A stretch of 64,000 nucleotides of DNA. Origin: Mangrovibacterium sp041596335. Lineage in GTDB: Bacteria > Bacteroidota > Bacteroidia > Bacteroidales > Prolixibacteraceae. Shown in pieces: positions 18,863-26,726 of this stretch. The position numbers and the translations under genes were made by a program. Under the pieces are notes generated by a model, which saw only the letters and a list, made by a program, of their open reading frames with translations, was not told where the DNA came from and did no database searches. The stretch lies in contig NZ_JBFHIT010000022.1 of the NCBI RefSeq assembly GCF_041596335.1, forward strand, positions 8,803-72,802. The letters run 5' to 3'. The first letter of the stretch is position 1. The number at the start of each line of letters is the position of its first letter.

Positions 18863-19044
18863 TTAATTAATGTTTTTCCAATCCGGATCCACTTCAAAGC
18901 CTCTTGCATGTAACCCAATTTATTGGGATTTTTCCTCTGCTCCGATGTAAATTCGCTGGCAGGCTTATCGTAGCGCAGGATAAATTGTGCGTTTGCTTGT
19001 GCTGAAATAAAAACGATTGAGATTATCGGTAGTAGCTTTTTCAT
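18859..19044 (-). pseudogene. Truncated secreted-enzyme remnant, possibly a GH95-like N-terminus
   Basis: A 61-codon frame with a complete signal peptide (MKKLLPIISIVFISAQANAQ) followed by FILRYDKPASEFTSEQ and GYMQEAL. The YDKPA...EAL spacing resembles the mature start of GH95-type enzymes (W/Y-x-x-PA ... W-x-EALPIGNGRLG), but the sequence then turns into KWIRIGKTLIK and stops. In the +2 frame over the same bases the sequence reads GFEVDPDWKNIN then a stop, also gene-like, so the segment may be a deletion junction of two coding sequences. A genuine short secreted peptide cannot be excluded. Confidence 0.35.
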
Positions 19045-19154
19045 TATTTAAGAAATTAGAACCAAGACACAAGACCCAAGACCCAAACATTCAGTCATTA
19101 TTTTTTGTGTTAAAACTCTTTTTGTCATGGTCGTTTCACGATTCATTGTTCTAT
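19045..19154. repeat. Short gap with small direct repeats
   Basis: The gap between the ThuA gene and the remnant contains tandem ACAAGACCCAAGACCC-like repeats at about 19061-19085. This is one of the wider breaks within the enzyme run and could mark a recombination scar. No promoter or terminator was recognised. Confidence 0.3.
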
Positions 19155-20744
19155 TTAGTTTACTTCAATACCATATATCTCCACCAGATATTTTTGCATT
19201 TCGCATAATTCCTCATCCGACAATGGTCGTTCGAAAATGAGGAAACGGGCTATTTCGCCATCAAATGATTCTGCTCCGGGATGGTTGGTCGCATCTCGTT
19301 CCTGACCAATTGCTAATTTTGATGGATTGGCATTTTTATTTACCGGAAACTTTTTTGTGGCGACCGGTGAGGTTGAATTGACAAATAGTTCGATATCTAC
19401 CGTATCTGTGCCAGCTCCCATTCTTCCCATTACCAAATAGTATGTTGCTGTTTTCAAAGGTTGAGGATTCAATACATGCGGGTTATTCTCGTTCCATAAT
19501 CCTTTTTCTAGCGCGTTTCTTGAGCCCATCCAAACCTGACTGCTATCACTCAATCCGGCCCAAAAGCCTTCGTATTGTCCCAGCTTATCAGTATTTGTAT
19601 TTCGCAGGTTGCCAAAAAACGAATTTACTCCGGGCTTGCCGGGCACCTGCTCGTAGGTCGACATAACGGCCAGCCAGGTATAGCCACTGCCTGTAATTAA
19701 ATGGTCGAATGCATCTTCGTTGTGGTTCAGCAATTCCTGCCGGTGAAAGACCACCGAATTGTGTCCGTTCAATTTTGGTCCGTTCAATTGTAAACGCGGC
19801 CTTCCCGAACCTTTTTCTTTTCGACCTTCATCTTGCTTGACAAATAGTTTTGCCGCGCTATTTTCTACCTTATTTGTCCACGAAGCAATTTTATCTCCGT
19901 CTTCTAAATGAATGCCGTGGTCGGCATCCAAATCTACTAATATGCCTTTATTTACAGGAAGTTCGCTGCGCTCGCCGGTGCAGCCTGCAGCCCATAAAAT
20001 ACCTTGTTCAAGCATCTTTTGGTAATCGGGATTGGCATAAATTTCATTGGTATGCCCCAGTGATGTGAAAAACGAACGGCCACCATCGTAGTGCTGAACC
20101 CAGGTAAAAGGATGGTCGCCACCCATTTTTTGTTCCCCTTCGTACGAGTCTTCATCGACTGAGATCAGTACATGCACATTTTCTCGGGGATTGATGGAAA
20201 ACCGATGCCATTCATCGGTAATCGTCCACACTTCAGGCAGGTGAGCGGTGCAGCAATGCGAACGGTCTTCAACAATAAGCTTGGCTTCCTGAACCTTGGG
20301 ATGGTTGATTAAGCGCGTACCAATTAATCCTTCGTACCATTGTTGAAATGCCCCACCTTCTTCCCAAATGGCACCAGCACAATGAATTCCGACAAAGCCA
20401 CCACCGTTTCGGATATATTGTTGCAAGGCCCGGTGCTGATCCGTATTCATAATTGGGCCTTTATTTCCACAATTGTTGTTGAATAGCACCACATCAAAAG
20501 TCAGTAGTTTGCCGGGTGAAAGAATTGTTGGATCATCACTTGAAACAATTTCCCAGGTATTCTTTTGTCCCAGTTCTTCGATCAAAGCAATGCCGTTTTT
20601 TTTAGAGTCATGCACAAAGCCATTGTCGCCATAAAAGTTCAGAACTTTTAGCTCCTGGGCATTCGCGAAAGCTGACAATATCACTCCCGAAAACAGAACC
20701 AAACATCGGACTATATGTTGAGGCCATTTAATCACCATGATCAT
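19155..20744 (-). CDS. ThuA-domain protein fused to a LamG/concanavalin-like domain
   Basis: 529 residues with a signal peptide ending SAFANAQ at about 30. Residues about 32-255 form a ThuA (trehalose-utilisation, class I amidotransferase-like) domain: FNNNCGNKGPI, GGGFVGIHCAGAIWEEGG with H121-C122, WTITDEWHRF and GRSFFTSLGHTNEIY. After SELPVNKGILVDLDADHG the C-terminal half is a beta-sandwich of LamG/concanavalin type ending FDGEIARFLIFERPLSDEE, a common LamG closing motif. ThuA proteins occur often in saccharide loci; a clear reaction is not assigned, and roles in keto-sugar handling have been proposed. The LamG part suggests glycan binding. It lies 12 bases after the GH95 gene. Confidence 0.82.
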   Translation of the reverse strand: MIMVIKWPQHIVRCLVLFSGVILSAFANAQELKVLNFYGDNGFVHDSKKNGIALIEELGQKNTWEIVSSDDPTILSPGKLLTFDVVLFNNNCGNKGPIMNTDQHRALQQYIRNGGGFVGIHCAGAIWEEGGAFQQWYEGLIGTRLINHPKVQEAKLIVEDRSHCCTAHLPEVWTITDEWHRFSINPRENVHVLISVDEDSYEGEQKMGGDHPFTWVQHYDGGRSFFTSLGHTNEIYANPDYQKMLEQGILWAAGCTGERSELPVNKGILVDLDADHGIHLEDGDKIASWTNKVENSAAKLFVKQDEGRKEKGSGRPRLQLNGPKLNGHNSVVFHRQELLNHNEDAFDHLITGSGYTWLAVMSTYEQVPGKPGVNSFFGNLRNTNTDKLGQYEGFWAGLSDSSQVWMGSRNALEKGLWNENNPHVLNPQPLKTATYYLVMGRMGAGTDTVDIELFVNSTSPVATKKFPVNKNANPSKLAIGQERDATNHPGAESFDGEIARFLIFERPLSDEELCEMQKYLVEIYGIEVN

Positions 20745-20756
20745 TTTTATTTGTTT

Positions 20757-23069
20757 CTATTTCCAAACCATTGTTTCGCCTTTCTTTAAGGCAATCACTT
20801 CGCTAAGACGTTCATTGGAATAGACTCTGAATTCGCCATCCCTGATCGCCCGGATAGTTGCCTGTTCCAGCGCTCCGTTTTTCCAGTCAATATCCACTTC
20901 AAAACCACCACGTGCCCTAAGTCCTTTAATGCTTCCATTTGGCCAGGCAGCCGGAAGTGCAGGCAGCAGGTTGATCTTCCCATCGTGACTTTGCATCAGC
21001 ATTTCGGTAATGCCCGAAACCACTCCAAAATTTCCGTCAATCTGGAAAGGAGGGTGCACATCGAGCAGATTGGGCAAGGTTGATTTTTGCTGCAACGCGA
21101 TGATGTTTTCATGCGCTTTTTCAGGCTCCAGCAAGCGTGCCCAAAAGTTGATAATCCAGGCACGACTCCAGCCGGTATGCCCACCGCCATTGGCCAGTCG
21201 ATATTCGATGGTTTTTTTGGCAGCATCGAACAATTCCGGCGTGCTCTCTTTCGAGATTTGATTCGACGGGTGCAAGGCATACAAGTGCGAAATGTGCCGG
21301 TGCCCGGGAGATGGCTCCTCAAATTCTTCCATCCATTCCATTAAGCGGCCATCGCTACCGATCTGAAGCGGAGGAATGTTTTCGAGCTGGCTTTTCAGGG
21401 TGTCGCTGAACGCTTTGTCAATTCCCAGTATTTCAGCTGATGCGATACAATTGCGATACAATTCGAGAATGATGGCCCGATCCATGGTGCAACCATAGGA
21501 TACGGTAGCGAATTCTTTTTGGGCAGTATTAAAATTGTTTTCGGGCGATACCGAAGGCGAAGTAACCAGCATGCCTGTTTTCGGGTCGATAATCATGAAA
21601 TCGACAAAAAACTGCGCCGCTTCTTTCATAATTGGATAGGCCTGATCGGCCAGATATTTTTTGTCACCGGTATACTCGTAGTGCGTGAAAAGGTGTTGAC
21701 AACACCAGGCTGCTCCCATGGGCCACATACCATACCGGGCTTTTCCGAAAGCAGCCGTTGAAAGCCAGGCGTCGCTGGTGTGATGGGCTACAAAACCCCG
21801 GCATCCATAGGTTTCGCTGGCTGTGATCCGGCCCATTTCGCGCAGATCGCCAATGAACTTCAAAAAGGGTTCGTGGCATTCGGCCAGGTTGGTCATTTCG
21901 GCCAGCCAATAGTTCATCTGGATGTTAATGTTGATGTGGTAATCCGAGTTCCATGGCGGATTAAACCCATCGACCCAGATTCCTTGCAAATTGGCCGGCA
22001 TGGTTCCCGGTCGCGAACTGCTGATGAGCAAATACCTGCCAAATTGATATTGCACCTGCGTAAGGTAATTATCAACAGTTCCTTTTTTTACCGTTTCAAG
22101 TCTTTTGTCGGTCGGCAAATCTTCGCCATCGCTTTCCGAAATCTGGAAATCCAGTCGTTTAAACAAGGAACGATAATCTGCCGTGTGCTCTTTGTACAAT
22201 GCGTTGTAGTTTTTGGCTAACGCGTTTTTCAAATTGTTCTCACACAGTTCCTTCGGATTCTCTCCCCGATAATCGCTGGCGGCCACAATGCGAAGAATCA
22301 GTTCATCAGCATCGGCAATAACCAATTTTCCATCCACAACGTTCGTTGTTCCACCTTTGGTTTCAAAATGAATGGTTGAATAAAACTTAACGCCCACACC
22401 ATTTCCCACATGTTCGGAGATATGAATGCTGTTGTCAGTCAGCTCGATGTTCGTGTTTTCAGTACGTTCAATCCAGGCCGATAAGCTGATTGATTTCTTT
22501 CTGTCGGCCGAATATTTAATAACCATGGCTTTAGCCGGAAAGCTTGAAAAGAACTCCCTGTTGTAGGTGATGCCATCCTTCTCAAATTGAGTCGTTTGCA
22601 CGGCAGTGTTTAAATTCAGTTCACGACGGAAGTTACTCACACTATCCATGCCTTGGCGTTCAACGAAGAAATTGGCCAACATCTGATTGGTCATGGTTCC
22701 TGAAGGTAAGCGTTCGGCCAGCAAATTTTCGGTCAGGTATTCTTCGGCTTCCATGTATTTCCCCTCGAAGATCATTTTTTGAATCGTTTTGAGTACTTCA
22801 GGCCCAGCTTTTTCATTGTCGCGGTCATCTGTTTTCTCGCCAGTCCAAATGGTTTCTTCGTTCAGGCAAATAATTTCTTTGGCCGGTGTTCCGTATATCA
22901 TGGCACCCAAACTACCGTTCCCCACGGGCAAACCTTCGTTCCAGTTCGCTGTGGGTTGTTCGAACCAGATTTTTAACGGCTGCTCGTTTATCGTCTCTTC
23001 AGAATTGGAGCAAGCCACCAATAACCCGATGACAAGTGAGAATCCTATTTTGTAAAAGATTGACTTCAT
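20757..23069 (-). CDS. GH95 family alpha-L-fucosidase or alpha-L-galactosidase
   Basis: 770-residue lipoprotein (lipobox at C20, LVAC). The N-terminal domain has WFEQPTANWNEGLPVGNGSLGAMIYG. All catalytic blocks of inverting GH95 enzymes are present: HININIQMNYW with N380 and N382, SPSVSPEN with the predicted acid E510, HISHLYALHPSNQ, and QIDGNFG with D678. The family removes alpha-1,2-linked L-fucose, and some members cleave alpha-L-galactosides; one pocket residue (Thr versus His) separates them but I cannot place it safely without alignment. It is the strongest sign that the substrate contains L-fucose or L-galactose. Confidence 0.93.
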   Translation of the reverse strand: MKSIFYKIGFSLVIGLLVACSNSEETINEQPLKIWFEQPTANWNEGLPVGNGSLGAMIYGTPAKEIICLNEETIWTGEKTDDRDNEKAGPEVLKTIQKMIFEGKYMEAEEYLTENLLAERLPSGTMTNQMLANFFVERQGMDSVSNFRRELNLNTAVQTTQFEKDGITYNREFFSSFPAKAMVIKYSADRKKSISLSAWIERTENTNIELTDNSIHISEHVGNGVGVKFYSTIHFETKGGTTNVVDGKLVIADADELILRIVAASDYRGENPKELCENNLKNALAKNYNALYKEHTADYRSLFKRLDFQISESDGEDLPTDKRLETVKKGTVDNYLTQVQYQFGRYLLISSSRPGTMPANLQGIWVDGFNPPWNSDYHININIQMNYWLAEMTNLAECHEPFLKFIGDLREMGRITASETYGCRGFVAHHTSDAWLSTAAFGKARYGMWPMGAAWCCQHLFTHYEYTGDKKYLADQAYPIMKEAAQFFVDFMIIDPKTGMLVTSPSVSPENNFNTAQKEFATVSYGCTMDRAIILELYRNCIASAEILGIDKAFSDTLKSQLENIPPLQIGSDGRLMEWMEEFEEPSPGHRHISHLYALHPSNQISKESTPELFDAAKKTIEYRLANGGGHTGWSRAWIINFWARLLEPEKAHENIIALQQKSTLPNLLDVHPPFQIDGNFGVVSGITEMLMQSHDGKINLLPALPAAWPNGSIKGLRARGGFEVDIDWKNGALEQATIRAIRDGEFRVYSNERLSEVIALKKGETMVWK

Positions 23070-23106
23070 TTTTGATATTTGTTAGGTTTAATTAATCGTT
23101 GAATCA

Positions 23107-24531
23107 CTAATCTTCCAGATGCCCCTTGAAACCCACCGAGGCATCCAATACGTTGCCTTTGCATGGGGGAGTATGTGCTTCTTTTGCATAGAGCATCATT
23201 TTTTCAAGAATTTCAGGATGTTGATCGGCCACATTTTTGAGCTCTACAATATCGTTGCTTAAATCATACAGCTCAAATGAGGCATTTTTTTGAGGTCGGA
23301 TCGCTTTCCAGTTTCCCATGCGCACAGCAATACTTTTGGGGTCTTCCCAGTACAAATACTTGTGCTGTGCCGTTTGATTTTTACCAAGCAAGGTGGGCAA
23401 AATCGAAATGCCATCCGAGCTTGAGGGAGTTTTCACGCCAGCCAGTTCGGCCAGTGTTGGCATAATATCCGGAAAGTAACCCAAATGGTCAGAAACTGCA
23501 CCTTGCTCTATTTTTTCGGGCCATCTGACCATGAAGGGAATCCGAAGCCCACCTTCGTGAAAATTACCTTTTCCGCCCCGAAAGCGTTTTCCGGTGTGTG
23601 GATCCAGATTGGGAGCGAAAAAACCGTGTGGATGTTGGCTGTTCTTAAAATAAGCTTGTCCGCCATTGTCACCGGATACAAACACGATTGTATTCTCATC
23701 AATGTCAAGCTCCTTTAGCAACGCCATAATTTCGCCAATCTGCCGATCGACCATTTCTACCATGGCGGCATACATTTGCGCATCGTATTCGCCTTTTTGG
23801 TTTGTGGCATCCCACTGCTTATCCTTATATTTCTGCCAGGCTGGATCGTCATCGGGCATGGCCCAGTAACCATGAGGCGGAGTCCACGACAGGTAGGCAA
23901 AGAATGGGTGATCTTTGTTTTCGCGAATAAAGTCCAGTCCTTCAGCATGTATTAAGCCGTGAGAAAAAGTCTCGCCTGAGAGAAAATCGCCCGTGTTTCC
24001 TTTTAATGGAACTTTTTTACTGTTGTGAATCAGGTATTTGGGATAGTACGTATGTGCGTGAACCTGGTGGTAGTAGCCGTAAAATGTGTCAAAGCCATGT
24101 TTCTCGGGCACCCCGGTTGTACCCACATCACCTAAACCCCATTTGCCAAAGCCACCGGTGGCATAACCCGCATCTTTCAGTATTTTTGCTATGGTGATAT
24201 CGTTCGGACAAAGGGCCAATCCTCCACCATTCGATCTTACTGTGGTATGTCCCGTATGCTGACCGGTAAGGAGTGTGCTTCGAGTTGGAGCACAAACATT
24301 TCCTCCTGCCAGAAACTGCGTAAATCGCATTCCTTCGGAGGCCAGCTTGTCGATATTTGGTGTCTGCAAAATGGGATGCCCCATTCCCGACGATTCAAAA
24401 TAGCCCCATTCATCCATCATGATGTAGATGATGTTAGGCTTGTCGGCTGCAACCGCCTTTTTTGTAAAATTCGCCGTTATTGATAAGACTGCTAAAGCAC
24501 CAACGGCTATGGACAATTTTTTTTGTTTCAT
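23107..24531 (-). CDS. S1-family sulfatase with DE-type metal motif
   Basis: 474-residue secreted sulfatase; signal peptide ends AVAAD near residue 30. The N-terminal metal block reads MMDEWGYFESSGMGHP, so the second Asp of the usual DD pair is Glu and GYGD is GYFE. The formylglycine site is C80-A-P-T-R with LLTG, then GKWGLGDVGTTGVPEKHGFD, WTPPHGYWAMP and VSGDNGGQAY (GDNG for SDNG). The pattern looks like an established S1 subfamily rather than loss of function, because all other blocks are intact. It lies 37 bases before the GH95 gene. Confidence 0.92.
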   Translation of the reverse strand: MKQKKLSIAVGALAVLSITANFTKKAVAADKPNIIYIMMDEWGYFESSGMGHPILQTPNIDKLASEGMRFTQFLAGGNVCAPTRSTLLTGQHTGHTTVRSNGGGLALCPNDITIAKILKDAGYATGGFGKWGLGDVGTTGVPEKHGFDTFYGYYHQVHAHTYYPKYLIHNSKKVPLKGNTGDFLSGETFSHGLIHAEGLDFIRENKDHPFFAYLSWTPPHGYWAMPDDDPAWQKYKDKQWDATNQKGEYDAQMYAAMVEMVDRQIGEIMALLKELDIDENTIVFVSGDNGGQAYFKNSQHPHGFFAPNLDPHTGKRFRGGKGNFHEGGLRIPFMVRWPEKIEQGAVSDHLGYFPDIMPTLAELAGVKTPSSSDGISILPTLLGKNQTAQHKYLYWEDPKSIAVRMGNWKAIRPQKNASFELYDLSNDIVELKNVADQHPEILEKMMLYAKEAHTPPCKGNVLDASVGFKGHLED

Positions 24532-24601
24532 TGGCTAAAATTTATGAGGTAAAATCTCATTTATATATTGTTGTTGAAAATCAAGCGTTTTCAGGCAAAA
24601 G

Positions 24602-26689
24602 CTACCTGGTAGAAATGATATATTCTTTATGCTCTGTTGCTTGTTTTAATTCGCCGCGCCACAAACCATTTTCAAGTTGTGTAAACTCAAAATTGTCAGA
24701 AGCAGGAACTTTGCCATCAGACCAAATCATCAGGGGGCCATCTTCCATCATTTTTATTTTTAGCGTTTTCTCATCGGTTTCCAGCAGTTTGACTCCGGCC
24801 GCAGACAGATATTTATCCGGTCGCCCAATAACCGACCAACCAAACTGAATCGGGCTCAACAGAAATAAGCGCTCTTTTCTCGATTCCAGGTCAAAAGCAT
24901 ATTCCTCCGTTAAAACAATTGCTGTTTCCGCATATTGATCATACAGCAAAACACCTTCCTCCGGAAGCTTCCACAGCCCTTCGTAAGGTTGCATCATTCC
25001 TCCGGCGAACGGGTAGTCGGATAAGCGGATCGCTGATTTTACCGGCTTTTCATCCTGATTTAAATTCACCGCCAGAATTGCTGCTGATTTGTTTTCAAGC
25101 GGGGCGATCATCCGAAAGGCTTTCCCTCCATAGAAGGGATCCTGCATCAAACTTTCGGGCAGTGGAACGCCCGGAGCCAGTGTTCCCAGGATTCGGCCAT
25201 CGTTGTATATCACCGGCTTCAATACGGTATCATCGATGTTGTTAGCTTCGTCCGACAAATAAACCGGACCGCCGGAAACTGCTCTGGCCACTGCCATTAA
25301 TCGGGCTGATTCTTTGTGATTGGCGAAAAACATATCCTGATCGAGCCAATGCGTATGCCCCAGCCACAACGCATTGCAAAAATTTTGAACCAGGGTCACA
25401 TCCAAGCGGTAGGTGGTGGTTTTATAATCGACACTGCCACGAATTAACGCGCTGTACTTGTGATTAAACACGTTGAAATTCTGCATGGCAATGCAATTCA
25501 GTAACTGAAGATTTTGTTTGACACAATTTTCTTCCAGAGCAGCATTGTTGTAATGAACGCCCAGAATGGCATTTTCGGAACCGGTGTTGTAGCGGAAATT
25601 ATCCGATTGGAAATCGACTTTAATCAGGTCGAAACCATTGTCTTTCGTGTTGGCCGTCATTTCGTGGTAAAAGGCATTGGATGCTTCGGCTGAAATCTTG
25701 GGCATGTACCGTTCGCCCCGCATTTCAAGGTGATCCTGCAAATGCGACATGGTATGATAGGGCGAAATGCCACCCCAATAGCCGTTAAAATTGCGCCAGA
25801 TCCCCATCCATTTTATCTTTTCATCTTTCTGACTGATGATGGGATCCCAGCCATTCGGGAATTTTTGGGGATCAACGCCAAACGACATCAACTGACTTTT
25901 CTTCGCATCCAAATAGCCATCATCGATTAATACCCAACGAAACGGAATCGCGCTCGACTTGATTCCTTTAATGGCATCCAGAATGATTTCTTCGCTGATG
26001 TCTTTTTTGTAATGCTCCCACGAACACCAGCCCAGATATCGAAAAGCCTCGGGGTAGGTTTTATTTTCCCGCCAATTGATGTTCTCGTTGATCTCCTCCG
26101 TATTCATGGCAAGCTCCCAGGCCATCCGGGCTGCTTCATACGGATTTTCCGAACGGGCAAAGCTTATCAGCGGGACTGAAACATCTTCGGTTCTGGTGCC
26201 ATAAGTGGCCATGGTTAGAAAAACGCTTTCGTCGCGAATGCTGAAGGTGTTGCCGATGTGGTTCGTAACCAAAGGCAGCAAAGCCAGGTATCGACCATCG
26301 TCTTCCTGAAGCATCAAAAAAGCGCCCAGGTTCAGGGAGTTATCCATTCGGGGACTCTTCTGAACCATGGTGGGCAAGTCGGAAATCTGGCTGAACCACA
26401 ACGGTTCAACCCGGTTTCCGGCTGCCAGTTTTTCGGAAAAAGGCCGGTAATATACGCCGTTTTGAAACTTGGGCAACTGCAGTTTTATTTCGGCAATTAT
26501 TCCGTTGGAATCGGGGATTAGTTGCTGCTGCTTTAAACAAAATAGCCCTTTTGCTGCCGATTGTTCTACTCCAATAAACTCGGGAATACTCTCCAATTCT
26601 TGTATTTCATTGTTTGATTCACTTTTGCTACAGGCCATGAATGCTGTTAGCAAGAGCATCAAACAAATTTTGTTTCTTAGGTTATTCAT
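24602..26689 (-). CDS. GH36-type alpha-galactosidase, raffinose-synthase/Sip1-like subgroup
   Basis: 695-residue lipoprotein (lipobox at C20, FMAC). Core TIM-barrel motifs: WCSWEHYKKDI (221-231), WVLIDDGYLD (252-261), WMGIWRNFNGYWGG, IKVDFQ with the predicted nucleophile D359, and HWLDQDMF with D450 as likely acid/base, followed by ARAVSGGPVYLSDE. These blocks are those of the raffinose synthase/alkaline alpha-galactosidase branch of GH36, rather than classical bacterial MelA/RafA enzymes. Likely removes alpha-linked galactose from the target glycan; transglycosylation is possible. Co-transcribed with GH97 and the DE-type sulfatase. Confidence 0.85.
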   Translation of the reverse strand: MNNLRNKICLMLLLTAFMACSKSESNNEIQELESIPEFIGVEQSAAKGLFCLKQQQLIPDSNGIIAEIKLQLPKFQNGVYYRPFSEKLAAGNRVEPLWFSQISDLPTMVQKSPRMDNSLNLGAFLMLQEDDGRYLALLPLVTNHIGNTFSIRDESVFLTMATYGTRTEDVSVPLISFARSENPYEAARMAWELAMNTEEINENINWRENKTYPEAFRYLGWCSWEHYKKDISEEIILDAIKGIKSSAIPFRWVLIDDGYLDAKKSQLMSFGVDPQKFPNGWDPIISQKDEKIKWMGIWRNFNGYWGGISPYHTMSHLQDHLEMRGERYMPKISAEASNAFYHEMTANTKDNGFDLIKVDFQSDNFRYNTGSENAILGVHYNNAALEENCVKQNLQLLNCIAMQNFNVFNHKYSALIRGSVDYKTTTYRLDVTLVQNFCNALWLGHTHWLDQDMFFANHKESARLMAVARAVSGGPVYLSDEANNIDDTVLKPVIYNDGRILGTLAPGVPLPESLMQDPFYGGKAFRMIAPLENKSAAILAVNLNQDEKPVKSAIRLSDYPFAGGMMQPYEGLWKLPEEGVLLYDQYAETAIVLTEEYAFDLESRKERLFLLSPIQFGWSVIGRPDKYLSAAGVKLLETDEKTLKIKMMEDGPLMIWSDGKVPASDNFEFTQLENGLWRGELKQATEHKEYIISTR

Positions 26690-26726
26690 TGGTTTGTTTT
26701 TAGTTGCTTTTAGTCAGCAGCTATTT

